From Rebecca billardiae RCC1528 (Eukaryota > Haptophyta), in the NCBI GenBank assembly GCA_965240325.2, contig OZ251238.1:1054001-1118000 (forward strand): a stretch of DNA of 64,000 bases, given 5' to 3'. The translations under genes and the position numbers were made by a program. Below, in pieces: positions 12,306 to 21,970 of the stretch. The notes under the pieces were generated by a model. The model did no database searches. It was not told where the DNA came from and saw only the letters and a program-made list of their open reading frames with translations. Every line of letters starts with the position of its first letter. The first letter of the stretch is position 1.

Positions 12306-13014
12306 TCACGATGACGACTACGCGATACGACATTATAAGATATATTACGCTCAGTAGTACTGTATCGGATGAGCAGCGCAGTCGTAGTACGTAGTCGCAC
12401 GACCGTACTGAGCTAGCTGAATGAATCGGACAATAATCAATTATAATCATCGCATCAAGTATATATCATAGTAGCTATATTGCCCTTTGAGCCTTTCCAG
12501 TTTCCTGCTCAGGCTGTCTAGGACACACTCACCGCACTTCTTTCATCAGAGAGCTCTTGATCCTCGCAGATAGAGATTTCGAATCCCACCCGCATTGGGC
12601 CAAGAAGGCCAAGGCCATTTGTGCTATTCAGCGGAGGGAATTGTCCTATTAGTATCTATGCCTGCACAAAGAGATTAATACGAGCAGGGGAATAATCGTG
12701 GGATAGTACGAACGCAATCAAGCGTCATCAAGGGGGTTGAATGCCATTCACTAGCAGCTCTCCCCCTGCTACAAGTATATGTACAAAATCCCCACCAGCA
12801 TCACGCGCGCCATTCTTTTTTGATTTTGCGGAGCACATGCGCCGCCCCCCCCGGCCGTTTCAGCTCACGCCTCATTACCTTTCGGGGGGGCCGTGCGCCA
12901 TCACTTATATCGTCACTCATATATAGAGTCATTTCAGATTGAGTCGTATAGCAGATGCGGAGTCGTCTTAGCGGACGAACGATTACTAAGCAGCAGCAGC
13001 TAATAAATTTGGTG
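12306..13014. other. Intergenic region, convergent gene ends
   Basis: AT-richer DNA between the RecQ stop and the 3' end of the minus-strand glycosyltransferase. It probably holds both 3' UTRs and terminators; several TAATAAA-like and ATATAT stretches occur. No gene is seen. Confidence 0.5.
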
Positions 13015-14427
13015 CTACTGGTGTGATGATGTTATAAATGCCGACGACACGCCGCGCCGGGGAGCAAGACGAGCAAGCCTCTTGAAGGAGGGGTTCTTGC
13101 CCTCCGGGCAGCCGCCGCCGATGTTCTTGCTGTGCCGCGACGGGCACTGCGAGAGGTCCCGCACGCACGCGTGGAACCTGCGCATCGCCGCACCGTCCTT
13201 GATGTGGTGGTACGCCACGATGCGCTCGCGGACGAGCCTGAGCGCCATCGAGCGCGAGCGCGTGCGATGCCCAAACGCCGCGCGCTCGCCGAGCTCGAGC
13301 TCGTAGAGCAGCTGGTCGGGCTGCACGCGCATCAGGTTGTAGAAGTAGATGGTGCTGTTCCCGCTCGACTCTTGCGGCAGCCGGTGGCGGAAGAGCTTGC
13401 GCGTCGTGCAGTGCGAGCGCTCCGCGCCCGGCTCCAGCGCTTCCGCGCACGCGCGCTTGCAGCCGCGCGCCGGGTCGTCCCAGCCAAAGCTGGGACAGTA
13501 CGTGTGCTTCGCGTGCGGCGAGTCGACGCCGCAGTACGGCCAGATGAGCGAGTGCTCGCGGGAGCGCAGGCACCTGGGCTGCACGCGGCCCGCGAGCACG
13601 CCCGCCAGGCACACGTTGATCAGGTGGTCGTTGTTGTACAGCGCGCCCTCGTACGGCCGACGGTACATGCGCGTCGCATGCGGGCACGGGCCGTAATCCT
13701 TCTTGAACCCCGTCGCCTTCTTGCGGCGGTAGACGGGGTAGCACTTGACGGTGAGGTCGCGGCACGCGCTGATCACCGACTCCTGCGAGAGCACGCGCGC
13801 GAGCGCGCCGTTCATCAGCATGAACGGGCCGTGCGTCGGGCAGAACGAGTCCTTCTTATCGGCGGCGGCGGGGAAGAGCGTCGTGGGCACGTCGTCGCGC
13901 ACGAGCCGGCCCTGCTCGTACAGCACCTGGCTGAAGGTGGCCACGTTCCAGTAGGTGTCGTCGTCGGAGAACAGGTAGAAGCGCATCATCGGGAAGCGCT
14001 GCGTCGCCTCGCGCACCGCGTACTCGAGCTTGTACTGCGCGCTCGCGAGCGTCAAGCCGAGAGTCTCGTTCCCCGGGCAGCAGCTAGCGATCTGCGCGTC
14101 GTCGCGCACGCCTTTGGCGTGCTTGAGCGTGGGGTCGGACCAGCGTTGCGCCATCGCAGTGGTATCCACGTACACCACGAGCGACGGGCACCACTTCCCC
14201 CACGACTGCAGCACGCCCCAGCCGAACTGCTCGAAGCGCGCGTCGGACGACATCACCGCGACGGCGACCGAGGAGAGCAGTCCGGTGTAGTCGCGCTCGG
14301 CGAAGGCGAGGGTGGGCAGCGATGGTGGCAGGCTCGCGGTCGTGATCGCGCCCGCCGCCCAGCTCGCGCGCCACGGCGCGTTGGCGAGCACGCCAAGCGC
14401 GAGCACGGGGACGACTCGCGCGCGCAT
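13015..14427 (-). CDS. Fringe-like glycosyltransferase (GT31-type), secretory pathway
   Basis: 470 residues from the start used here; a 12-codon longer start exists but its codons coincide with the edge of an inverted repeat, so the inner ATG is preferred. The N-terminus is a signal peptide or anchor (VVPVLALGVLANAPW). The core carries the GT31 donor/metal-binding motif FYLFSDDDTYW (DDD at 155-157), preceded by a conserved-looking FPMMRFYL strand. It ends with a cysteine-rich C-terminal half (CYPVYRRKK, CPSFGWDDPARGCKRAC). Members of this family add hexoses or HexNAc to glycans in the Golgi lumen; the actual donor and acceptor cannot be read from sequence. It is divergent to a second fringe-like gene at 15299, so this may be a pair arising from local duplication, though the two are now very different. 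Confidence 0.8.
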   Translation of the reverse strand: MRARVVPVLALGVLANAPWRASWAAGAITTASLPPSLPTLAFAERDYTGLLSSVAVAVMSSDARFEQFGWGVLQSWGKWCPSLVVYVDTTAMAQRWSDPTLKHAKGVRDDAQIASCCPGNETLGLTLASAQYKLEYAVREATQRFPMMRFYLFSDDDTYWNVATFSQVLYEQGRLVRDDVPTTLFPAAADKKDSFCPTHGPFMLMNGALARVLSQESVISACRDLTVKCYPVYRRKKATGFKKDYGPCPHATRMYRRPYEGALYNNDHLINVCLAGVLAGRVQPRCLRSREHSLIWPYCGVDSPHAKHTYCPSFGWDDPARGCKRACAEALEPGAERSHCTTRKLFRHRLPQESSGNSTIYFYNLMRVQPDQLLYELELGERAAFGHRTRSRSMALRLVRERIVAYHHIKDGAAMRRFHACVRDLSQCPSRHSKNIGGGCPEGKNPSFKRLARLAPRRGVSSAFITSSHQ

Positions 14428-14464
14428 GATTCCTCGTGGGTAAATGATGATGGATAAGCGCATG

Positions 14465-15064
14465 GTACAGGTGGATACGGGCTAACTGTACACAGGGGCT
14501 ATCTGGACACTCAGCGGGCGGCGGGCCTCGTGGCGAGGGCTCGTGGGCGAACGAGCACGAGCGCCCACTGGCGGGTCGCCACGACGGCGCACGATGTTCG
14601 CTGAACTCACCTGGTCGTGAGACGTCGTCTGCGCACGCGCCAGGTCGCGCTTCTCGCCGCCTTCGCCTTGTTTCGTGAGTCCCGCGCACAAGGGCGAACG
14701 CCAGCGTTTCAAGCCGCAAGGCGCGTGCGCGGACTCAGGAAGGTCGGACTCCGAGGCAAGGCGCGGTTGCGCTGGCGTGGGTAGGTCCCAGAGCAACCGT
14801 CCGAGCCGCTGCACACGCTTTTCCTCCGCGCGCGCGTCTCTGAGCTCGATTCCCATGCCTCAGCCAGTGCCAGGGGCTAATTGGACAGTGCCATTGCGGC
14901 CGCCACGCGCGGAGACGGGCCCGCAGCGCAGAAAGCGCGCTGCGGCGGAACTCCAGGGACCCCCTGAAGTCCGTCCCTGGCGCCCCTTCGACCCCAATGC
15001 TCCCAGGGAGGCTTCCGCGTGAGTTGGGTCGGCCACTGTCCAGATCACCCGTATCCACCTGTAC
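14465..15064. repeat. 600-bp segment bounded by 17-bp inverted repeats
   Basis: The left arm GTACAGGTGGATACGGG (14465-14481) is found as an exact reverse complement at 15048-15064. Inside both arms there is also a shared ATCTGGACA. A related phrase, AGGGGCTA[TA]C/TTGGACA, occurs at about 14494 and about 14876. No target-site duplication was recognised. It lies between two divergent glycosyltransferase genes and carries no convincing ORF, consistent with a small non-autonomous (MITE-like) element or its remnant. Confidence 0.55.
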
Positions 15065-15071
15065 GAGCCCC

Positions 15072-15193
15072 TACAGTTTACTTAAGAATAAGAGACGCAC
15101 ACAGCTCAGGCAGGCGATATCACCGATTGTAGCCGCGCGCGCCGAATACTACTTGCCTGAGCTGTGTGCGTCTCTTATTCTTAGTAAACTGTA
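15072..15193. repeat. Long near-perfect inverted repeat (40-bp arms)
   Basis: The left arm 15072-15112 and right arm 15154-15193 are reverse complements except for one extra T in the left arm. The loop is 41 bp (15113-15153). The arms contain AAGAATAAGAGACGCACACA and its complement. In RNA or single-stranded DNA this would form a strong hairpin. It lies immediately upstream of the GT31-like gene at 15299. Confidence 0.9.
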
Positions 15194-15298
15194 CGGTTAT
15201 TCACCGGTCAAACGATTAATATTGAGCTTTTCCGCGGACCGCGGTCGTGGCCCCGTGGTGTTGCCTGCGCGCTGCGGCGGCAGCCCCTGCGGCCAACG

Positions 15299-16588
15299 AT
15301 GGCTTACGAGCTCTCGCCGTCGCAGATCCTCTTCGTCGTCATGTGCGGCGCGAAGGTCGGCTGGAAGGCGCAGCTGGCGCACAGTACGTGGTGCAACGCC
15401 ACGAGCGCGCGCTGCGTCTTCGCCGCCGACACGCCCTTCCCCGACGCGAGCGGCGAGCCGTTCCCGGCGATGTTTGCACCCACCCCGTCGCGCGAGCCGA
15501 CCGTGAGCGCCTGCTGCAGCTCGATGCGGCGCGAGACGTCGAGCAAGAGCTTCTTCTGCCAGGAGCACCGCAAGGACACGCTCCTCGCGCAGTACCGCTT
15601 CCTCCCCGCCCTCGAGACCGCCAAGGCCGAGTACATCCGCAACGAGACCAAGTGGGTAGCTCTGGTCGACGACGATTCGTTCGTCTCGGTGCCCAACCTC
15701 GTGCGGCACCTGAGCACGCTCAACCCGGAACTGCCGCTGTACCTGGGCGATACGCACCCCACGCGCGACTTCTTCGCCTGCGGCGGCGGCGGCTCCATCT
15801 TCTCGATCGCGGCGATGCATCAGATGAACCTGACGCAGTGCGCGCGCGCGTCGGCTGAGGCGGCGCACTGCCTGCAGTCGGACTGGATGCTGGGCGAGTG
15901 CGCGCTGCGCTCGCGCGTGAGCTTCCTGCGCAACCTGAGCTGCTGGACCTGCGTGCCCGGGCACAACAACCGCGCCGGTGTCGAGCGCCCCTCCTACGAG
16001 TTCTTCTCGCGCTCGCGCTGCGCGTTCGCTCAGAAGCTGCTCGGCATCTCCAAGCTGCGGCCGACGCTGGACATGCCGCCGCTCGTGAAGACGCTGTCGA
16101 TGGGCGTGGCGATCGTGCACGGGATCCCGACGGACTGGCTGAGGCTGGCGTACGAGGACGCGATGGGCTGGTGGCGCAACGGCTCCGTCCTCCAGCCGCC
16201 GCCGCCGCCGGAGCCGCTGGACCTGAGCGAGCTCGGCGCGCCGCCTCGGCTGCCTGTTGCGGGCGCGGACGCGCCCGCGAACGAACGCCCATCGCCGTTC
16301 ACAGAGCCGCCGGCGCCGCCGGAGCCGGATGAGGACGACGCGCCTTGGCGCTCGATGCCCGCGCGTCCGGGGGTGCCCGTGCCTGCGCCTGCGCGCCTGA
16401 GCCGCGCTGAGCAGCGCAAGGCGGCCAAGGCGGCCAAGGCGGCGTCCACGCCGCGCGTGGGTGCGCCAAGGACGAGCCCGTCCAAGCGGGTGCACGTCGC
16501 GACGCGCAGCAACAGTGGTGGCGGTGGCGGCGGTGGTAGCGGCGGTGGCAGCGGCAGACACCGGCCGCGCCGATTGGTGGGCGGTTGA
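15299..16588 (+). CDS. Second fringe-like glycosyltransferase (GT31-type)
   Basis: 429 residues in a single frame. The catalytic region shows KWVALVDDDSFVSVPNL (DDD at 124-126), then LPLYLGDTH, a glycine-rich FACGGGGSIFSIAA and QSDWMLGEC, which is the order seen in fringe-like GT31 enzymes. N-glycosylation sequons (NAT, NET, NLT, NLS) and paired cysteines suggest a luminal protein. Unusually, the frame starts within the catalytic domain's first strand (SQILFVVMCG) with no signal or anchor. An upstream exon, possibly beyond the inverted repeat, may therefore be missing from this model. The C-terminal 130 residues are proline-, lysine- and finally glycine/serine-rich. Function beyond the family is unknown. 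Confidence 0.78.
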   Translation: MAYELSPSQILFVVMCGAKVGWKAQLAHSTWCNATSARCVFAADTPFPDASGEPFPAMFAPTPSREPTVSACCSSMRRETSSKSFFCQEHRKDTLLAQYRFLPALETAKAEYIRNETKWVALVDDDSFVSVPNLVRHLSTLNPELPLYLGDTHPTRDFFACGGGGSIFSIAAMHQMNLTQCARASAEAAHCLQSDWMLGECALRSRVSFLRNLSCWTCVPGHNNRAGVERPSYEFFSRSRCAFAQKLLGISKLRPTLDMPPLVKTLSMGVAIVHGIPTDWLRLAYEDAMGWWRNGSVLQPPPPPEPLDLSELGAPPRLPVAGADAPANERPSPFTEPPAPPEPDEDDAPWRSMPARPGVPVPAPARLSRAEQRKAAKAAKAASTPRVGAPRTSPSKRVHVATRSNSGGGGGGGSGGGSGRHRPRRLVGG

Positions 16589-17129
16589 CATGCGCTGTGT
16601 GAAGACTACTGAACGGTCGTCACGCCACCGCGCCCGCGCCCCGCGGCACCGACGGCGCGACATTAATAATATATCAATCATATATATACTAGCTAATCAC
16701 CGCGACTGGGTCCGTCGGCGAAGTCTACTCAGAGTACTCTCGGCCGCGTCGGCGGGGGCGTGACTGGCGGCAATCCGGCATGTCAGACAATGACAATGTC
16801 GTCCCGGCGCGGCCACATTGATGACGACATTGTCAGGCTCACTCACACTGGCAAATGTCAGCACTGCAGCGGCAAAAGCCAGCCGCAGCGCTCGTCCAGC
16901 CCCAGGCTCTACCCCCATGTAGCCCTAGATCTTATCCCCTTCCCCCGGCCGCTCTGCACCTCCCCGGTGAAGAGAACTCGGTCGTGAACTCCTTCGCGAT
17001 CGGAGCGATTCTGATCTCTTCATGATCACTGATGCACTCACTGCACTGTGACTGGCGGATTGCCCGTTTGCCGGATCAAAGATCGTCCGGGTCGTGCTCG
17101 GTTGCATCACGTTCTGCATGAAAACGACG
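16589..17129. other. Intergenic region with a short hairpin
   Basis: No gene. TGACAATGTCGTC near 16791 is repeated as an exact inverted copy (GACGACATTGTCA) about 20 bp downstream, giving a 13-bp-arm hairpin. Confidence 0.5.
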
Positions 17130-18311
17130 ATGGCGGACGGCGCCGCTGGCGAGGCGCGAAGGAAGCAGCAGAAGCCCGAGCTGACGACAGAGGAGGCTGC
17201 GCGCTTGGCGCTCGAGCACTTCGGTGTGCGCGTTGACGCGCACGCCCAGGTCACACAGCTCGACTCGTACGAAGATGCCAACTTCCGCCTGCGTGACGCG
17301 CACGCGCCCGGACACGACCTCACGCTCAAGGTGCACAACGGCGTGGACACGTCCACGCCGGCGCTGATCGAGGCGCAGGACGCGGCCATCCGCGCAGTCC
17401 GTGCGCACGGCATCTGGGCCCCGCATGCCCAACCGACGCTCGACGGCCGCGCGATGGCCACGGTCGAGCTACAGAACGGGCGCGGCGAGCGGCACACGCA
17501 CGCCATCCGCTTGCTTGAGTTTCGTCGGGCGAGGCTCCACGCGCAGCTCGAGCCGACGGTCGAGGTGTGCGCGGCGCTCGGCAGTGTCATTGCCAGGGTC
17601 GACCTCGCGCTCGCCACCGTCTGCACGCCCACGCAGGCCGCCGCGCAGCGCACGAGCGCGTGGGACCTGCGAAACTTCCGCGAAGCTGCGCTGCCGACGG
17701 CGCGCGCGCACGCGGCCGAGGCCGAGCTGCCACTGATCGACGCGGCGGCCTCGTGGTACGACGAGGGCGTGGTACCGGTCGCGGGCCGGCTGCGTGCGCA
17801 GGTGATCCACGCCGACCTCAACGACAACAACCTGCTCGTCTCGGAGGGCCGGAGCGCGGAGCCTCGGGCGGGCGCGGTGGGCGCGCCGGCCGCTGATGCT
17901 GAGGCGGCAGTCACGGCGGCGCCTGCGGGGGTGATCGATTTCGGCGATCTGATGTGGAGCTGGCGCGTGTGCGACCTGGCGGTGGCGCTGGCGTACGTAC
18001 TCATCCAGTGCCACTACGAGACCAACGTTGAGCGAGGCTCGCCTGCGCGCGCGTGGGCATGCTGCGCGGCCATGGCGGCTGGCTACGAGACGCATGCGCC
18101 GCTCGACGCAGCGGAATGGCGCGCGCTGCCGGGCCTGATCGCGGCGCGCGTCATCACGGCGCTGGGCGTCGGCACGTGCAGCGCGGCGCAGGAGCCTGCG
18201 AATGCGTACCTGCGGCTGGCGCTCGAGCCGTGCCAGCGCGTGCTGCGACTGCTCGCCGCCGCGCGCTCGGCCGAGGAAGTGGAGCGGTGCCTGCGCGGCC
18301 AAGCGCGATAA
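17130..18311 (+). CDS. Hydroxylysine-kinase-like phosphotransferase (APH fold)
   Basis: 393 residues from the ATG of MADGAAGE; a 12-codon longer start is possible. The protein has the aminoglycoside-phosphotransferase/choline-kinase fold: an N-lobe with QLDSYEDANFRLRDA and LTLKVHNG, the Brenner-type catalytic loop VIHADLNDNNLLV (Asp 229) and the metal-binding VIDFGDLMWSW (Asp 270). The combination of SYEDANF, HADLNDNN and IDFGD is characteristic of hydroxylysine kinase (HYKK/AGPHD1), which uses GTP to phosphorylate 5-hydroxylysine in lysine degradation. Length is close to animal HYKK. A low-complexity alanine/glycine insert sits between the two active-site motifs. A related amino-alcohol kinase activity cannot be excluded. 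Confidence 0.82.
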   Translation: MADGAAGEARRKQQKPELTTEEAARLALEHFGVRVDAHAQVTQLDSYEDANFRLRDAHAPGHDLTLKVHNGVDTSTPALIEAQDAAIRAVRAHGIWAPHAQPTLDGRAMATVELQNGRGERHTHAIRLLEFRRARLHAQLEPTVEVCAALGSVIARVDLALATVCTPTQAAAQRTSAWDLRNFREAALPTARAHAAEAELPLIDAAASWYDEGVVPVAGRLRAQVIHADLNDNNLLVSEGRSAEPRAGAVGAPAADAEAAVTAAPAGVIDFGDLMWSWRVCDLAVALAYVLIQCHYETNVERGSPARAWACCAAMAAGYETHAPLDAAEWRALPGLIAARVITALGVGTCSAAQEPANAYLRLALEPCQRVLRLLAAARSAEEVERCLRGQAR

Positions 18312-18876
18312 TAAGGCACTGCAAGGGCCGACCTGCGGTCCATTCGCGGCACTGTTTTCCTATCAAGCACGCTGTGGAGTGCCGGCCGGCCGTGACGGGC
18401 AGACGTGACATGAAGCCGCGCCGCCGCCCCGTCCGGGACCACGCCGCCGAGGCGGGCCGCTATGGTCACACAGGCGCCAGGTCTTCATCATTGTCGGCCT
18501 GTCTTGCCGGGGCCAGCCTGCACGGTAACCACGGCTGCTCAGTCGCAGCCGCGTGCATGCCGTTCTCGTTCACGTCGAGATGCACACGCGCCGGCCGCGT
18601 GTGCGAATACCCGCGGCCATCGTGCGCCGAAGCGGCAGATGGCTGATCGGCCATTGTCTTATGATCGTACCGTAACATAGTACATAGGCGCCATAAATCC
18701 GCCATTGCGCCAATGCTCAATCTTGGTCACTCCGATATCTACTTTAGTATCGATGGTTACCCGCATACCCAATGATCCATACTGTACCTACCAGCGAGGC
18801 GACCCCAACCGCCAATGTCGTGCGTTTTCTACAGGCGCGCGCGCGTGGGACCTGGGGCGCGCTCGCAACTTGCACG
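18312..18876. other. Intergenic region
   Basis: No gene supported. It presumably contains the 3' UTR of the kinase-like gene and the promoter of the secreted-protein gene at 18877. A frame continuing upstream of 18877 starts at 18772, but the signal peptide begins at 18877. Confidence 0.45.
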
Positions 18877-21387
18877 ATGCGGCTGAGCGGTCGCGTGGCG
18901 GCCCTCGCGGCGCTCGCGGCGGCGACCGGCGCGCAGGCGCAGGCGCAGCCGTGCTACGTGGGCCACGGCGCGCCGTTCAACAGGGAGGCCGCCGCCGCGC
19001 TGCCGCTGTGCGAGCCCGCGACCGCGGCGGTGCTGCGCGCATACACCGTCGTCAACTGGGTGGTGGGCCGCCAGCCGGTCGCATCGGCGGGCGCGACCAC
19101 CCACGCCGAGGGCGGTCTGGCGCACCACGCGGGGGTCGCGTCGCTCCCCGGCTCGCTCGCCCACCAGCGCCCGGCCGCCGCCGCCGCCGCCGCCGCGCCC
19201 GCGGCACCGCCCGCTCCGCTTCCGGTCGTGACGATCGTCTCGCATCGCGAGTTTATTCTCGGCTGCCACTCGTTCGACAAGTTCTTCTCCGAGCGCATGC
19301 CGGTGTACTTCGTGTTCTCGCGCGAGTTCGCCGACGGCTGGCGCATCCCGCACCTCGTCTCCGAGCACGCGCCGTCCACCGTGCAGCTGCTCATCACGCA
19401 GCGGCTGCCGGGCGAGATCCTTGCTCGCGGCCTGGTGACTTCGCTGATCGAGGCGACGCGCGGCGACGCGCCGGCGCCCGAGTTCCTCTTCTTCGCGCAC
19501 TGCGACATCCACGTGCTCCCGCCGCCGCTGCCGCGCGGCCTCCCCACGTACGAGGCCGCCATCGAGCAGCTCGCCGCCGACTTCCAGGCGGAGAAGCGGC
19601 TCCGGAAGCTCGGCCGGACAAACGTCAAGAATGACGGCACGTTCGCGCACGCGTGGCCTGACTTCTGGCGCGGCAACGAGACCTGCTACCACACGCCGGC
19701 GGCGGAGCGCGCGCGGATGCCGGTGTACGCGATGAACACGGTGCTGCTCGAGTCCGTGCGCGCGTGGTCGCACCTCGAGGGCTCCGTCTTCCACGGCGTC
19801 GACGTGGGCGGCTTCATGGCGCACGCGGGCCTTCGCACGGGCGCGCAGCCGCGCGCCGACACCAACGAGTCCACCTGGCTCTCGGACGCGGGGTCGTGGC
19901 TGGAGGACCACGCGATCATGTACGACTACGCGATGTACCGCCAGTTCCAGGCCGCCTTCCCCGTCGACAAGGCGGGCGACGTCCTCTTCCACAACGAGTT
20001 CATCCAGCCCGAGCTGCTGTGCCGGCTCGGCTGGACGGCGGTGCGCGACAACGAAGTCTTTCTGCACTACTCGACTCGGCTGGAGGACGACACGAACTTC
20101 CGCGAGAACAACCGGCTGCTGCTGCGGCAGAAGACGGAGGACATGGCGAAGCGCGACGGCCTCGCGCTGTACTCCGACGTCTACTCCCCCGTCGACATCG
20201 AGTGGCTGCGCTCGTTCCAGCTCGAGCTGCTGTATGCGCGCGTCTCGCCCGCGGCGCGCTTCCGCGAGCACACGGCCGCGACCGCGCTGCTCAAGTCGAG
20301 CAAGTTCGTCGAGTGGGGGAACAACGTGGTCGCGCTGTTCATCCGCGCGTCGATGCTGCCCGCGCGGCTGCTCTACGCCCCCGCGCACCGCGCCACCGTC
20401 GGCGACCTGATGGACGACGGCCTCGGCGCGCTCTTTGGCGTTGTCGGTTACGAGCTGGCGTCTTCCAAGGGCAAGCCCAAGCCGGTGAGCGGCTCGGGCT
20501 CGAAGACGAGCGACCTGATCTCGTTGCGGCGCACGGCGTACCCGCTCTCGCGGTACTTCCACGTGACGGTGAGCAACGCGCGGCACACCTCGTCGTACGG
20601 CGTGATCGGCGCCTCCACCCTCCCGCCGCCGCCGTGCCGCAAGCCCCTCGAGCCCTACAAGCACGGCGGCGACGTGGACGGCTGCACGCTGTTCCTTGCG
20701 CTCGAGCTGCCGGAGGAAGGGAAGGTGGTGGCGGTGTACGCGGCGAACTACAAGCAGCTCAACGTGCCGAAGCCGCGGCGGCACAAGCCGAGCGGCGGCT
20801 CGGTCGGCCGGATCGCCTCGCTCCTCTCCTCCGCCTCCTCCGCCTCAGGCTCCGGGCCCACCACGTCCGTCGCGCCGCGCACGCTGCGGCTGCCGCGCGG
20901 CGCGCGCGTTCTCAAGGTGGGATCCCCGATCGTCGGGCAGCCCGGTCGGTCGGCGTCGTCGGACAAGATGCTCGCGCTCGCGCACGAGCTGTGCTCGCGC
21001 TCGGGCGTGACCAACCTGCACCCGTCGCTGCCCAAGCTGCGCGACCTGTCGCTCTCGTCCGCGTCCGCGTCGCACAACATCTTCCTGCCAAAGGCCAACC
21101 AGACGTTGCACAGGCGGGTGCGGCTCCTGCCGGCGCTGCTGGGCACGTCGGAGTCGAGGCAGCCGTGGGCGCTGGGGATGGAGCAGGGCGTGCCGCCCGT
21201 GCCGCTGCGTGACATGTGCGGCATGCTCACCAACACGGTGCCGAGCAAGGCGCGGCTGAACAACGCGATGTGCTCGATGCACAAGGACGCGCCGCGCTGG
21301 GTGGGCGAGGGACCGACTGGCTCGCGCCAGTACATCTGCTGCAGCATGGAGCCGTGCCACCCGTGCGACATCCACGAGGCGGCGTGA
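18877..21387 (+). CDS. Large secreted protein of unknown function, possibly a glycosyltransferase
   Basis: 836 residues, single exon. The start was chosen because it opens a clean signal peptide (MRLSGRVAALAALAAATGAQ). After a low-complexity alanine/proline linker there is a well-structured domain from about residue 110: LPVVTIVSHREFILGCHSF, IPHLVSEHAPSTVQLLI, then EFLFFAHCDIHVLPPPL (acidic/histidine motif at 208-212), and later FHGVDVGGFMAHAG, EDHAIMYDYAMY and LGWTAVRDNEVFLHYS. The strand-then-CDIH arrangement resembles the DxD/DxH metal site of nucleotide-sugar glycosyltransferases, but I could not assign a family. The C-terminal third is serine-rich and ends in a cysteine-rich module (CGMLTN, CSMHKDAPRW, YICCSMEPCHPCDIH). 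Its neighbours include two other glycosyltransferases. Confidence 0.8.
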   Translation: MRLSGRVAALAALAAATGAQAQAQPCYVGHGAPFNREAAAALPLCEPATAAVLRAYTVVNWVVGRQPVASAGATTHAEGGLAHHAGVASLPGSLAHQRPAAAAAAAAPAAPPAPLPVVTIVSHREFILGCHSFDKFFSERMPVYFVFSREFADGWRIPHLVSEHAPSTVQLLITQRLPGEILARGLVTSLIEATRGDAPAPEFLFFAHCDIHVLPPPLPRGLPTYEAAIEQLAADFQAEKRLRKLGRTNVKNDGTFAHAWPDFWRGNETCYHTPAAERARMPVYAMNTVLLESVRAWSHLEGSVFHGVDVGGFMAHAGLRTGAQPRADTNESTWLSDAGSWLEDHAIMYDYAMYRQFQAAFPVDKAGDVLFHNEFIQPELLCRLGWTAVRDNEVFLHYSTRLEDDTNFRENNRLLLRQKTEDMAKRDGLALYSDVYSPVDIEWLRSFQLELLYARVSPAARFREHTAATALLKSSKFVEWGNNVVALFIRASMLPARLLYAPAHRATVGDLMDDGLGALFGVVGYELASSKGKPKPVSGSGSKTSDLISLRRTAYPLSRYFHVTVSNARHTSSYGVIGASTLPPPPCRKPLEPYKHGGDVDGCTLFLALELPEEGKVVAVYAANYKQLNVPKPRRHKPSGGSVGRIASLLSSASSASGSGPTTSVAPRTLRLPRGARVLKVGSPIVGQPGRSASSDKMLALAHELCSRSGVTNLHPSLPKLRDLSLSSASASHNIFLPKANQTLHRRVRLLPALLGTSESRQPWALGMEQGVPPVPLRDMCGMLTNTVPSKARLNNAMCSMHKDAPRWVGEGPTGSRQYICCSMEPCHPCDIHEAA

Positions 21388-21965
21388 GCGCGGCGGAGCA
21401 CCCCGCCGCCTGCGCGGCTCGCGTGCGCGCCGAGCGGCGCTGCGCATCCAGTCTTGCACACGGGTGGGCGCCGGAGCGCCCAAGCGCACCGCGAGCGGTC
21501 GGCGCGGTGGGGCGGCCCCCGGCTGGGGCCAAGCGTAGCGGGCACGCGCGACTCTGCCAGGCGAGCCCGGCGCCGCGACGTCAGCCGGCGATCGCACGTC
21601 GACCCATCGGCCGGCAGGCGAGGCCGGTCAGCATTGATGAGACTCATCAGTGGCGCGCGTGGACCCGCCGTCCGCGGACTCAGCCGGCGTCGACGGTCGC
21701 CGTCGGCCGTCGCCTCCGGCTCCGTCACTCTGACTCGTTACCACTACCAGCCGAACGAACCGAGGCGTCCAACCGCCGCGCGCCCGGGCGGGCCGGTTCG
21801 AGGCCGGGCCCGACCCGCTGGTCCCGCCGGCCTAGAGGGGTCAGCTAGAGCCCCACTGGGGGGTGCGTGGCCCAAAAATCCCAAAATCCAACTGCTGATG
21901 ACTACTGAGTCCCAGTGTCGTCAATTGAGAAGTGACTCAGTGAGGCTCTCCGAACTTCGGGATGT
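21388..21965. other. Intergenic region left of the retrotransposon
   Basis: No supported gene; the open frames are arginine-rich and low-complexity. The last five bases of the flank (21966-21970) are the left copy of the retrotransposon's target-site duplication. Confidence 0.5.
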
Positions 21966-21970
21966 CAATA
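21966..21970. repeat. Target-site duplication, left copy (CAATA)
   Basis: CAATA directly abuts the first LTR. The same five bases abut the last LTR at 30006-30010. Five-base duplications are typical of Ty1/copia integrases. Confidence 0.9.

Noticed and set aside
12570-12605. TTCGAATCCC B-box-like sequence suggesting a tRNA
   Set aside because: No matching A box, acceptor stem or cloverleaf can be built on either strand.
14428-14463. Upstream start codon of the first GT31-like gene
   Set aside because: The extra 12 codons lie at the edge of an inverted repeat and delay the signal peptide; the inner ATG is more plausible.
18829-20784. 651-codon frame antisense to the secreted protein
   Set aside because: Antisense shadow of a well-structured gene caused by GC-rich third positions; composition is Arg/Val/Leu-biased with no motifs.
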